Shown piece by piece: positions 36,225-47,851 of a stretch of 64,000 nucleotides of DNA (the first letter of the stretch is position 1; the number at the start of each line of letters is the position of its first letter). The position numbers and the translations under genes were made by a program. The stretch comes from Aquilaria yunnanensis. Lineage: Eukaryota > Streptophyta > Magnoliopsida > Malvales > Thymelaeaceae. The stretch lies in contig CM077594.1 of the NCBI GenBank assembly GCA_039654915.1, positions 19,467,001-19,531,000 on the forward strand, given 5' to 3'. The notes under the pieces were generated by a model that saw only the letters and a list, made by a program, of their open reading frames with translations, was not told where the DNA came from and ran no database searches.

Positions 36225-37223
36225 TTGGCAGACTTACTCTTATGAAGTCAGTTTTGGCAAGCCTTCCCATATATTACTTGTCCATGTTTCAAGCCTTGGT
36301 AAATGTCTTGAAAACACTTAAGAGTATAGGGCAAAAATTCTTCTAAGGGGCGGGGGGATATCTAGGGAAGGTAGGAAAGTTGCATGGGTAGCATGAGTAA
36401 GGCACTGGCTTTATTAGAGGTAGGAGGGTTGTGCGTGGGTAGTTTGGGCAGGAAGAATATAGCTTTACTCAGGAAATGGTGGTGGCATTTCAAAAAAGAT
36501 GAGGGGGCTTTATGGAAAAAGGTCATTGTTGCTTTATATGGTAATGAAGGTTGGCTGAATAATAGAGAAGTCAACAAGAGGTATGGGCCAGTTTGGGGTT
36601 GGGTTATAAAAGTTGGTTCTAAGTTAGAGAACTTAGGTATTCAATTTAGGTTTTCTTTTATGTGGAAAATGGGGAGCGATGAACAGGTTATAGTGTGGAA
36701 TGATTTATGGGTTGGAAAGAGTAAATTAGAAAAATTATTTCCTAGGTTATTTGCTCTATAAGTAGAAAAAGATTGCCAAATATGTGAGAAAGGGAGTTGG
36801 GTTACGGGAGTATGAAAATGAAGATGGTGTTAGAGAAGGTCACCCTATGGAAAATAAATTGGAGAATTGGATGCCCTACACTTGTTGATAGGTAATGTCA
36901 ACTTTTCTGTAGGTAGCAAGGATATGTGCAAATAGGAGTTGTCCTCTGATGGAATTTGTTTAGTCAAAAGCCTTAGTTTGCTGGTTGATAACATTTTGCT
37001 TTAGACTGGGTCCCATACTTCGGTTGATTACTTAGATTCTTTGATTCCAAAAAAGATCAATATTTTTGCTTGGTGGGCTTTTCAAAGCAGAATTCTAACA
37101 AAGCAAAATTTGGTGGTTTGTGGTATACTTTTGGGCACATATACATGCAGCATGTGTAATGCAGTGAAAGAAACAACAGACCATGCCATTGCACTCTATC
37201 TAAGCTTTAAAGTTGTTTGGTGA
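36225..37223 (+). pseudogene. LINE B second part: thumb and zf-RVT
   Basis: Resumes with LTLMKSVLASLPIYYLSMFQ. GLCVGSLGRKNIALLRKWWWHF (36420-36490) and WKMGSDEQVIVWNDLWVG (about 36660-36715) follow. The zf-RVT remnant IPKKINIFAWWAFQSRILT ... CSMCNAVKETTDHAI lies at 37041-37190. The frame changes and stops show it is inactive. Confidence 0.8.
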
Positions 37224-38087
37224 GTATTCTTTAGTTGGTGGCAAATTTATTTTCGATCTCCATTAGAGTTTTCACAGTTGTTACAATTGAGACCTCAAGC
37301 GTTGCACTCAAAAGAGCAAACCATGGGGTGGAAGGCAAGTGTGCAAATGCGTGCTTGGTGTATATGGAAAGGTAAAAACAAGCTCATATTTGAAGGCAAG
37401 CAATTTAGACCGTCAGAAATATTCTTTTAGATTCAAAGTCAGTCATACTTTTGGATTCAATGCAAGTTTTCTAAATTAAAGTTCTCTTGGCAGGATTGGT
37501 GTCTGAACCTTGTCTTGGCTTTGAAAGTCTAATTTTATTAGAGATCGTAGTTCGGGTGCTCCTTAGCCATTTTTAAGTTTCAAGTACAATCAAGGTTGAT
37601 GGACCATAAGGTCTCCACTACTGCCGGTTATAACTTTGTTGACAAGAGAAATGAATTTGTTTCATTTGCATTGGTTCAATTAGAAGCATTCGAAATGATG
37701 GGATTTAGGTGTTGAATTTTGTTCAGTTGTTTAAGAAGCTAAAGTTTATATGTTTTTTTTCTTCTGTTTCTGGGCATCTTATTATGTGTTTAGTGCATTC
37801 GCGTGTTGGGAATTAGGTTATGTAACTATTAAGGATAGGAGTACAACTAGCTCTATGTACTTATCTTTTTCTTTAATAAAGTTTATTTTGTCTTGTTGTT
37901 CAAGAAAAAAAAAAGTAAAAACAACTCTCTAAACATTATATTATGGACATAAAAAAATAAGTTTGTTTGTGAAAACAAGCAACAGACATTACCGGAGGTC
38001 TCTTTTCCTCAATTTGAACTGCTTTCTTATTTCTAGTTATCCAAATGAACTGGAAGACCCTTCTCATCATTATAGGACTGCTGTATT

Positions 38088-39118
38088 TAGGGATGATAAA
38101 ATTTGACCCGACTCGAAGATCTAGCTCGACCTACTCGAACTCAAGCCCGACCTAACCCGATTTTGACCAGAAAAGTTAACGACTTGAACCTGACTTTACC
38201 CAACATGACCTATGCCTGAACCTGATTAAAGTGGAACCTGAGAAAACCCGAACTCGAGCCAAACTTGACTCGAACTCGAAATGACCCAATGACTAAATCC
38301 GACAAAACCCGATTTAACTTAAATCAATATAAATTATATGGTCGGCAAAGACTTTAAAAAATTATGATTTAACATATGTGACTAAATTTCTTCTGTTTGT
38401 TAATCTGTTTTGAGTGGTAAAGTGAACGAGTGAATTATGGAAAATGATTAGTGAAACAGTGATAGATATATAGGAATGATTAGGTTTTAGAAATTATAAT
38501 ACTCATTCCGTCCTAAATTCTTTGAAACATTTGACTTTTTTGAATAGTTTGAATTGAATCTATTCATCTTAGGAGTATTATTTATTAGAAAACAATTTTA
38601 AAAGTACATATTAGAAACTATAGGTATTTATTTATTATTTAATATAAAGATTTTTCATTTATATATTAAAATGTTGAAAATAAAAAATAATTGATTAATT
38701 ATTGAATAGTGAATGTTACAAAGAGCATGACACAGATGAAATATTTTATTAAAGGAATTTTACATTAATATATCTTTATAAATTTTATATTATATTTTCT
38801 ATCTAGTTAAATTAAATTTTAATCAAAATTAAACAAAAAAAAAATTGAATCGATTCAGCCATTTCAGCTTATGTGTTAGTGAACTGAATAAACCCAACAA
38901 TCAAGTTAAATATAGCCTAAGACTTGATAACCTAACATCGTTGGATTCGAACCTAAATAAACCCGCTCTGACTCAACTCGAATCCGAAATCTACTTAACT
39001 TGAAATCAACCTGAACCCAAATAACCCAACTTGGACCCGAATATATGTTAATCCAATTAAACCTGAACCTGAATGACCTGACCCAAACCTGACTCAACTC
39101 ACCCAATTGCCATCCTTA
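38088..39118. mobile_element. Non-autonomous hAT element copy 2, complete, 8-bp duplication GCTGTATT
   Basis: It starts TAGGGATGATAA and ends TTGCCATCCTTA, a 12-bp imperfect inverted repeat. GCTGTATT occurs immediately before (38080-38087) and after (39119-39126), the 8-bp duplication characteristic of hAT insertions. Both subterminal regions (38100-38310 and 38930-39110) are rich in degenerate acccgaac and tgacccgaa motifs, and they match hAT copy 1. The interior is non-coding and holds a probable Stowaway MITE. It cannot move without a transposase supplied elsewhere. Confidence 0.9.
38503..38743. mobile_element. Probable Stowaway-type MITE inside hAT copy 2
   Basis: The left end actcattccgtcctaaattc resembles the common Stowaway start. 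About 240 bp later the reverse complement reads atttcatctgtgtcatgct, then both ends continue with tttgaaacattt and tttgtaacattc. This part is absent from hAT copy 1 at the equivalent place. The ends have diverged, so the call is moderate. Confidence 0.5.
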
Positions 39119-39126
39119 GCTGTATT

Positions 39127-40463
39127 AATACACAATTCTTTGCTTAGGCTTCCACATTCTTCTTTGAAGGGGATCTTTCTGTAGACATTTTGTAATGTCC
39201 CAGCTCCATGCTCAGAATAAAATATTAATTTGTTTTTTTTTTCCCAAAAGTCTTACTGTTTGTTAACCAATCAAGATTACTACATTTTTGTTCATAAACA
39301 AATCTTTCTACTAAAACGCATAGGATAATATATCAATTTGTTCTATTTTTCCCAAAAATCTCACTATTTGTTAAACAGTCAAGATTACACATTTTTTAGG
39401 GAATTAATCATGATTAATTAAAAATTTATTTTTTATGTCGATTTAACTATTCTATTCTATTTTTTTGTTTCAGATTTTTTTTGTAATTCAACTCTATGTT
39501 TTTTCCTAAGGGACTTTGCTCTTTTTTTTTTTTAATTTGTTAAACTAAAGGATAAAAATGTTTAAATGAAGTGTTGCTTACTTTTTTCTGGTTAATTTCC
39601 ATTTTTATGTATTGATAACTTGTTTTATATGTGACTTGGACCTTAGAAGTTGAATATTGAAATTATCAATGTGTTGATATGTCCTATTTATAATTCGATA
39701 CATATTTGATTTTACTATGTATAAGTATATGAGATTAAGATGAAGTGTTTGTGGCATAAGTACTATTGGGAAACCCACACGATATCTGGTACAAACTTTA
39801 AAACCATAATCCGAATAATATTTTGTATATGGTATTTTTGTAATAAATATGAAACATCTTATGTGAGAATCTCTCTCCATTAATATGACTCCACTAAATT
39901 TCAAGGGTACACCTTCATCCGTCAACGTAATGAATAACAAATTCACTAGTTCATATTAAAGAGCTAGCTTATTGCATAACCCATAAAACAAGGAAGATAA
40001 TCCAAAACTAGCCAAAGTTTTTCTCCTCAATGTTGACGCTATAATAACACAAGTAGTAGTTTGCACGCTTTCAATTGAAAGTCCAAAGTACGTACGCTAA
40101 AAATAAAAAAGTTGACAGGGAGATCCTAAACTTGGAGAAAAAGAAACATAAAAATAAAAAAAAAGGAATGAAGTTGGGAAGTTGTTTTCCATGGACTCTG
40201 ATGTTGATGTGTTATCTGTAACGCCTTGATTCAAGCAAATTACATTTAGGGGAGGCTCCAAAATTCCAGATAGAGTCAAGTGTCGACTTTGGTCACATCA
40301 TGTGATTAAAGAAATGTACATGTTTTTCCCGAGGCGGACAGAGTACAACACCCCGCGTGGCACTAATTCTCAAGGGCTACCCGTAATTTGCCCTTAGGGC
40401 CACAAGTTTGGCTTAAATAAAGCGAAAAACAAAAAATAAAAACAAAAGTAATGCTATTAATTT
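39127..40463. other. AT-rich intergenic sequence with a small tandem repeat
   Basis: A unit of about 75 bp (cccaaaagtcttactgtttg at about 39241) recurs roughly 107 bp later (cccaaaaatctcactatttg at about 39351). No gene was recognised. The minus-strand frame at 39605-39946 (113 codons) has no domain. Confidence 0.5.
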
Positions 40464-40981
40464 TGTTGAAAAAAACAATTCTCCAATTACTTATTTCATG
40501 CAACAAAATAATAAACAAGATCAAATAAACACCCATGAATTTAATGTGATTCGGCTTTTAATTAGTCTACATCCACGGATAAGAGAAAATGTATTTGACC
40601 AAAATATAGAAATTACAGAAGAAATATGTCCTTATTAATCACGATGACTTATGTATCTTCTATATATTACTGACAACCTCAATACCTTGCCCCTACACAA
40701 ATTACAAGATTTAAGAATCACAAAAGGCTTCTCGTCCTAGCACTCTCTGGCCTCCGAACCTTTCATTCCTTTTAAAACTCTCATATCTTGTTTCTTCATC
40801 ACACTGGTTTTTCTCTCATACTCAAAACTCTAACATAACAAACCCTTTTATAAGCCGCACACAATCCCAAACCACATCAAAATAGGAAAACCAAATCTTA
40901 AAAAAAATAGGAAAACTAACACTAAATCCTAAAATAATTAAGTTTCTAAGGCATCTCGGATTTGAGCCAACAAACCCAACA
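40464..40981 (-). repeat. TRIM-like element LTR 1 (minus-strand 3' LTR, 518 bp)
   Basis: Plus-strand reading TGTTGAAAAAAAC ... AAACCCAACA. Shares blocks such as aacaagatcaaa and cacaaattacaagat with the other two copies. Confidence 0.9.
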
Positions 40982-41384
40982 ATTTTCACCTGGGCTCAAA
41001 TCCTCCCAAAATACAAGCACATGTGATGGCAACCATGAACAAATGACTATGACTTCGAAAAACAAATACCATCAAGACAAGAACACAACAACGAACATAA
41101 ACAACCATGAACATTAAGAACATCAACATCACGGTCATCAACACACATGAACAAAATCTTGAATCGTCAAACTTGTACTGAGCTGTTAGTACCATGTCGC
41201 AACCACTATCAAATATCCTTAGGATGATTCTATAAGGCTTCACCAAGCAATCCAAATGCTTTACCATGTCAAACATCAAACTATACGTTTTACCATACTA
41301 TGAATACACTACAAGCTCGACAATGTCAAGAATGCATCACACAATCCACCATGTCAAGACTAAATCATAAGCTTTGATACCACT
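40982..41384 (-). other. TRIM-like internal region 1 (403 bp) with primer site
   Basis: The primer binding site on the minus strand reads TGGTATCAAAGC (complement of plus 41371-41382), next to LTR 2. The polypurine side is the complement of attttcacctgggctcaaat at 40982. The open frame at 40986-41279 (minus) has no recognisable domain, and the homologous region 2 does not preserve it. Confidence 0.85.
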
Positions 41385-44300
41385 TGTTGAGAAAAAAATT
41401 CCCCAATCACTCATCACACATAACAGAACAACAAACAAGATCAAACAGGCATACACAAATTTAACATTGTTCGACTCTTAACTAGCCTACATTCACAAAT
41501 GAGAGAAAATTCACTCGAACAAAATATAAAGATTATAGTAGAAGTATGCCCTTAGTGTTCACACTGTAAAGGCTCTCCTAGTATTTCCTCTACATTAAAT
41601 GTTGAGGTAAGTGAATCTCAAGTTATTCTCCTCAAATAAGTTTTATTAAGCAAGGAAAGCAAGTTATTTAAGGTTAAATTGAGTTCGAAAGAGTAATTGG
41701 CACCTAAGGGGCAAAAAGGTCAAAATGGTAATTTTGGCCGAAGTTAGTGGCATGACCGTAATTTTGGTAAAATTAGGTTCATGCAAGTATTTTGAGCTAG
41801 TGATTTATGACCATAGGTGGTTACAGCCATTAGAACCAAAAGCAAAAGTTAAGGGTGAAAAATGCACTAAGTAAGAAAATAAGCTATTATGTCTTATAAT
41901 GGCTTAGGTGACTCAAGGGCAGAGTATTTGGGTAAGAAAAATCTTTCTTTGGGACCAAGGAGTGATGGTGTGGGGAGTGTTTAAGTGGCCTAAGTGATTC
42001 AAAATTAAGTTTAAGGGCCAAGGTGACAAGTGGATGAACGTTGGGCTAAGTTGGTTATAAATGGAGGAGATGACACTATTCATCATCTCCCCCATTTGCC
42101 ATTGTCGTAGCTCTCCTTCCTCCCTTGCTTTCTACCCCCAAACCTCCCAAATTGCTCAAGTTTCCATGGAAATTAAAGGTCCCGAAGCTAGCCCAACAAG
42201 CCCTTAGCTCATTTTTTATGGAATTGGTGCATTTGGAGTTGTTCTTGCAAGTTTTTGGTTCAAACCCAAAGGTAAACGTGTTTGATCCTTATGGGTTAGT
42301 TTTAAGCTTGTTAAATGGTTAGAAATGGTCTTAACTTCGTGCTCTTGGTGTCCAATTTGGTTGTTTTCAAGCTTGGAACTCAAAGGAAGTCATTGGAGCG
42401 CGGATGTGCTAATTGCCTGTTTCTTGCTTTCAAGATGATTTGAGGTAAGGGATTCAAGTTAATTAAGCTCAAATAATGCATAGAAATGTAGTATTTTGTG
42501 TGGGAATGAAGTAGAAACAAGACCCATGTGATTTGAGTTTGGGATGAGAAAGTTTGAGCAGTTTTCATGCAAGGTCGCACGTTGTCGCGCAATGCTGGAA
42601 AGCGTTGACGACGCGTTGCCAGTAGCGACGCCATATTGGCGACCGGCGACGCGAGTTGGCGACATAGCGCCGAGAAATGCAAAATTTCTCCGTTTGTCAA
42701 TGCCTTTGTTGATGCGTTGCCAACGGCGCCGCCAAGGCATTTTGCCCCCAAGCTCCGGGCATCCTAAGAGTGTCTCAAACTCTCGGTTTTTATCCCTAGG
42801 CTAATTTAAGACGTTTCGTAGCCTTGGTTGGGTCTAGGACTCATTCCTAAGTTGGGAAAATTGCATTATTTAGGTGGTAGCTAAGTGGTGTGGTTAAGAT
42901 AGGGTAAGTAATGGTGGCTAAGGAAGTTAAAGTGCTTCAATTCCCAAGTGAGCACTAAGGGGATTAAGTCGGGTTTCAGACTCTTTGTTGGCCAAGTGGA
43001 ATGTTATAGACCTTTGGTCAATAAAAAGGAAACCTAAGAAGATCCCAACCAAACTTGATGGTTTGGTAAGTAAATTATTAAGGAAACTTAAGAGAATCCC
43101 AACCAAACTTTATTGTTTGGTAAGTAAGTCGCTAAGAAGCCCTAAGCTAAGCTCGAAAAGCTTGGTAAGTTGAACCACATAAGGCAGCTACCCTGCACAA
43201 TAAGTTAATGGAAGAGACGGGTAAGGAGTGAGTAAGTGGTGACTTACTCTAAGTAGCTCGTCAAGGCGGGTAAGGTTTGAGTAAGTGATGACTTACTTTA
43301 AGGCGCCCGTAAGAGGACTTCATGGGGTTAGTTGAGTGCTAGCGTAGGATACGAGGGCCAGTATCCAAGTACCCCAGTCGTAAGAGCTCACGGCAATTTT
43401 AGCACCTATAGGTGTAAGGAAGTCCTATGTACATTTGCATGTGCATATTTCATTCATCCATCCATCCATCCATCATTTGCATTGGTTGTTGTTTTATTCT
43501 TGCTTCTGGTTGCATTGTTGATTGCTTGTTTTGTTTTGTATGCTATATATATTTACATGTTGTGCTTTGCATGCTTGCATTGTTTTTCCCCGTGTAGGTA
43601 CTAAATCCCTTACTGAGTACTTTAAAGTACTCACCCCTTTAAGTGTTGTGCAGGTTTAAGTGGACTAGTCGGGACTAACAGTTGGTCAGGGGCAGCTGTT
43701 AAGGCTAGGTTTTATTGGTTCAAAGGTATTCTCTAAGTAGGAAACTCTAAGTTTCTATGTTACTTATAGCATAAGCAAGTACTGACCAAAGTGTTTGCCT
43801 TACAGTTTTAAGGCTAAGTGAGTACAAGGAAAGTGCGGTTCATCACTTGAAACTTACTTGCTTGGGTGAAGAGCTAAGGATGGATCTTAGTAGTTATAAG
43901 TTGCTTCTTTTAACATGTATGGTAATTTCATACGTAGATTGCCTCTACTAGTGTCCATTGGTGTGTATAACACTAGAGTTACATTTGGGTGCATATAGGT
44001 TTGAGATGTATGCACATAGTTGTTACTTGTAGTTAAAGCAACTAAGGTTTTTATGTCTTGGCTTGTTTCACTTATGTTTTATGAACTGGCGCCACAGCTT
44101 TCTTTATAGTTTTAATTTACTGTTATCGCATAGCCAGGACAATGCATGCATATTACCTATGCAGGGTAGGCTAAGTAACTAGTTGCACGTAATAATTTAA
44201 GATTACTTCACGAGTAATAACTAGCCAATTGTAACTTAAGTGGGATCATAGCTCCCAAAGAGCCTACCAATGTTAGCAATTAAGGGCATTGGGGCCCTGT

Positions 44301-44649
44301 TCCGCCACACACACTGGTCTATGGATCCCTCATATATTACTGACAACCTTAATATCTTGCCCCCATACAAATTACAAGATATGAGAATCGCAAAAAGCTT
44401 TTCATCCTAGCCCTCTCCGGCCTCTAGACCTATCCTTCATCCTAAAACACTCACATCTTGCCTCCTCATCACATTAATTTTTCTTTCATACTCAAAACTC
44501 TAACATAATAAGCCTTTTTATAAGCCACACGCAATCCTAAACTACATCAAAATAGGAAAACCAAATCTCAAACAAATAGGAAAACCAACGCCAAATCCTA
44601 AACTAACTAAATTTCTAAAGTTTTCAAATTTGAGCCAACAAACCCAACA
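41385..44649 (-). repeat. TRIM-like element LTR 2 (middle), split by a solo LTR
   Basis: 41385-41564 and 44315-44649 together give one LTR of about 515 bp. Removing the insert and one CACAC copy restores continuity with the sequence at 45225-45240 of LTR 3. Confidence 0.88.
41565..44309 (+). mobile_element. Solo LTR (2,745 bp) with perfect CACAC target duplication
   Basis: Starts TGTAAAGGC and ends CCGCCACA (TG...CA). CACAC lies on both sides (41560-41564 and 44310-44314). No gag-pol, primer site or second LTR is visible. The stretch tactgagtactttaaagtac near 43612 and the following ttgtgcaggtttaag resemble parts of large plant Gypsy LTRs (Tekay/Del-like), so a chromoviral origin is likely but unproven. 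It contains two local tandem duplications: a 54-bp unit at 43027-43134, and a unit with gagtaagtggtgacttact / gagtaagtgatgacttactt at about 43220-43310. There is also a (catc)n stretch at 43447-43472. Confidence 0.82.
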
Positions 44650-45052
44650 ATCTCCACCTTGGCTTAAATCCTCCCAAAATATGAGTACATGTGATGGCAA
44701 CCATGAACAAACGACCATGACTATGAGCAACAAATACCACCAAGACACAAACATGACAATGAACAAAAATGACCACGAACATCACGAACATCAACATCAC
44801 AGGCATCAACATGCACGGACAAAATCTTTAATCTTCAAACTTGTACCAACCCATTGGTACCACATCGCAACCACTATCAAATATCCATAGGACGATTCCC
44901 TAAGGGTTCATTAAATAATCTAAATGCTCCAGCATGCCAAGTATTGAACTATACGATCTACCATGCTATGAACACACTACAAGCTCCACAATGTCAAGAA
45001 TGCACCACACGGTCCACCATGCAAGGACTAAACCTCAAACTTTGATATTACT
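44650..45052 (-). other. TRIM-like internal region 2 (403 bp)
   Basis: The same length as region 1 and clearly homologous. The minus-strand polypurine tract AAGGTGGAGAT abuts LTR 2 (plus 44650-44660). The primer-site area has diverged (tttgatatta on the plus strand). Confidence 0.85.
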
Positions 45053-45569
45053 TGTTGGGAAAAAAAATTCCGTAGTTACTTATCACGTACAACAGAATAA
45101 CAAACAAGATCAAACAGGCACACACAAATTTAACATGGTTCAGCTCTTAACAAGCCTACATCCACGAATGAGAAAAAATTCACTTGAACAAAGTATAGAG
45201 ATTATAGTTGAGGTATGCCTTTAGTGTTCATGCTGGCCTATGGATCCTCTATACACTATTGACAACCTTAATATTTTGCCCTCACACAAATTACAAGATA
45301 TGAGAATCACAAAAGGCTTCTCATCCTAGCTGTTTTTAGCCTCCTAGCATTTCATCCCTCTTGAAACCTTCACATCTTGCCCCTTCACCATATTGATTTT
45401 TCTCTTATACTCAAAACTCTAACACAAAAAGCCCTCTTATAGGCCACACACAATCCCAAACCACATCCAAATAGGAAAACTAAATCTTAAACAAATAGGA
45501 AAGCTAACATCAAATCCTAAACAAACTAAATTTCTAAAGCTTCTTGGATTTATGCTAACCAACCCAACA
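45053..45569 (-). repeat. TRIM-like element LTR 3 (minus-strand 5' LTR, 517 bp)
   Basis: Plus-strand reading TGTTGGGAAAAAA ... AACCCAACA, directly followed by the AATTT target duplication. Confidence 0.9.
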
Positions 45570-45574
45570 AATTT

Positions 45575-46942
45575 TTTAATACGACTTTAACAAATCTCAC
45601 AATGTCACATGTTCAGGTAGATCTTGAGGTGGAAAGTTGGACCGGTTAACTTTTACACACTAATCATACACTGACATGTACAATTTTTAGATGTAAAGTT
45701 CACATATTATGCATCCCGATTAGGTACTTTACATTGAAGTACCAGTTGCTATAATTTTATCAAAAATAAAACTAAAAAAATCTATTATGTAGGAAAATGA
45801 ATCTACGTATGACTGTGTCCAAAGCACATCATCACCAACAAATTACCAAAAGGCAAACTATTAGGATATACACACCCTAAAACTAATGGGATTAGTTCTT
45901 CACGTCTTGGTGGAGTAATTGAAATAAGACTTTAGTCTCAAACCTCATCCATATTAATTTTAATTTCACACAAATTACATTATCGAAGAGTTTAACTCTT
46001 ACATTAGTGTAAATAAGTGATTTTTCTAAAAAACATTACGCTCCATGATAAATAAATTTTTAATATTCATCATTTTCATAAAATCTTTGGTGACATTATG
46101 GCATCCCAAGGCTCCCAAGCAGTAAGAGTGTAGGAGCAATAGAAAGGCCATTGGTAACAACAACAGCAACCTATCAAGTCTTCATAAAGCTTCCAGGATT
46201 CCGGTGGCTTAATTCCATCTTGATGTTCAAGAGTTTTACGAAATCTTAGCAACTTTTTTTTGCTTCCCTCAAAACCCCTAAATAGAGCATATCTAACTAA
46301 ATTAATTCTTCCCTATAGATCTCCTTGCTTAATTGACTCCCGATTGAGAAATTCTTGGCAACAAACAACATAAGATAGAAAATATTGAGCCGGGGAATGA
46401 ATTAGGGTGAGGACAAAATCTTGCACATGAAGTTAGTGTCTTAGAGATCCAAACAAAGCTTTCAAGGTGGATGAGAAAGCTGTCAAGTAGAAATTGAAAT
46501 TTGGTGTTCATGGATTTTGACATACATGATTGTTGGCGATCATGAGGGATATAGAAGTGTTGATGGAAGCGAACAAGGTCACAAGATCAATCTATAAAGG
46601 ATTTATTGTTTTTTTCCTTTGTTTTTCAAGTTAAGCTTGAGTTTTTGGTTTTTTTTCCTTAAGTTTTCTAAGTCTAGCCATATGTTGGCCAGTTAAAGAT
46701 GGAGCCTAGTTTGTTTGGTGTGTAGGTTTAGGTCATAGTTTCTAGATGTTGAGAAAACCAGTGCAAAAGTTGGATTTTACCTTTTCTTTCAGCTTAACAG
46801 GAGGTGATGGAGTTCACAAGTTGGGGGGCTAAGTGCAGTTTTTTGAAAATAAAGCGGGGTAAGTATAGGTTATGCCAAATCTCAGCGGGTATTTTTGATT
46901 TCCCTTATTGGCATAAGAAGTGATCATTCACGGTAAATAATA
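45575..46942. other. Intergenic sequence, no gene recognised
   Basis: AT-rich, with no domain-like frame. The minus-strand 64-codon frame at 46329-46523 shows no family signature. Confidence 0.45.
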
Positions 46943-47317
46943 GGGCTAATAACTAACCATAGTTTGCCATAAGATTTAGTTAAAGTTACAGTTTGTCCTT
47001 CCTATTTGAAATATATTTGCTTTGCCTTTGCTTGTTTTATATTGTCCAACAATAATTTTTGAAATCCTAATTTAAACTATGTAGTAGCTATTTTCTAGTA
47101 ATTTGTTTATCTATTCAGTAATTTTTCTTTTCTATTTGTAAATATAAAACTAGATTTTTTAATCGCTAGTTAATTGTAAAATGTTTTTCATATACATTGT
47201 CCATAGGGAATGATGGGTTGGGGCTTGAACATCTATGTTACGTTGATGGCACCCTTTTACTTGGTGAATGGTCAGAGAACAAGATCAACCAAATGAAAAA
47301 AATTTCAAAATGCTTTC

Positions 47318-47716
47318 TATTGAAGTTTGCCTCAATTTTTTTCTGGCCTTCATCTCACATGGACTAGGAAATAAGGCTTTATGCCTTAGTTCCCATATAT
47401 CTTCCATTCATCCTACATTGGCTAGAAACAAGGCCTTAGTGCCTTAGATTCTTTATATAAGGAGCTTGGTTGTGGTTCCATTCATCCTACATTGGCTAGA
47501 AACAAGGCTTTAGTGCCTTAGATTCCTTATATAAGGAGCTTGGTTGTGGTAATTAAAAATCATCCCATAATCTAGAGAACTACTTAGATTGTTTTCTTCT
47601 TCCTTCCTAGTGAATTTATTTCTTCTGGCTTGTACCTCAAGGTCTTTCCCAATTTTTTGTTTTCCTCGTAAATTCTTGTGTCTATTTTCTTTGTGCTTGT
47701 GTTCTGATCCCTACGA
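47318..47716 (+). repeat. Copia B 5' LTR (399 bp) with duplicated promoter block
   Basis: TATTGAAGTTTGCC ... CCCTACGA. It is 74 bp longer than the 3' LTR because of a 74-bp tandem duplication at 47402-47475 and 47476-47549. Confidence 0.88.
47402..47549 (+). promoter_or_regulatory. 74-bp tandem duplication carrying two TATA boxes
   Basis: Each unit runs from ttccattcatcctacattgg to gcttggttgtgg and contains TATATAA (47454-47460 and 47528-47534). The units differ at two positions by eye. The 3' LTR has one such unit, with TATATAA at 61608-61614. Confidence 0.85.
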
Positions 47717-47719
47717 AAC

Positions 47720-47734
47720 CGGTATTAGAGCCAA
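47720..47734 (+). other. Copia B primer binding site (degraded)
   Basis: CGGTATTAGAGCCAA is a mutated form of the initiator-Met primer site TGGTATCAGAGCC, placed just after the 5' LTR. Confidence 0.75.
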
Positions 47735-47851
47735 GGTTAGGTTAGTGATATTTTTTTTTCGTATGCTTTGTGGTTACCCTTAAAAGGTGGATCTTCCACA
47801 TCAAAGAATAAGTAGTTTTATCACTCACCTTGAGGTGTTGGGTATTGTTCT

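Larger units (their letters stand above)
33380..37918 (+). mobile_element. LINE B: degenerate L1-type element, interrupted by LINE C
   Basis: Plus-strand reverse transcriptase (33438-34655) and its continuation (36225-37223), with zf-RVT and a 3' end ctttaataaagtttatttt plus an A-rich tail at about 37902-37918. The reverse transcriptase thumb stops at KKRLSYWKSTSLSF and resumes after the insert with GRLTLMKSVLASLP, as expected for one element split in two. The endonuclease part is missing, so it is 5'-truncated. Confidence 0.83.
40464..45569 (-). mobile_element. TRIM-like element in tandem form: LTR-internal-LTR-internal-LTR
   Basis: Three LTRs of about 515 bp (40464-40981; 41385-41564 plus 44315-44649; 45053-45569) alternate with two internal regions of exactly 403 bp each (40982-41384 and 44650-45052). 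The whole array is flanked by the 5-bp duplication AATTT (40459-40463 and 45570-45574). Orientation is minus: reading that strand, LTRs run TGTTGGGTT...CAACA and are followed by a TGGTATCAAAGC-type primer site. Internal regions have no gag or pol. The lengths fit TRIM (terminal-repeat retrotransposon in miniature) elements, which depend on other elements for movement. The middle LTR is split by a solo LTR. Confidence 0.9.

Noticed and set aside
46329..46523. Possible small gene on the minus strand
   Set aside because: 64 codons, no motif, no splice or promoter context beyond chance.
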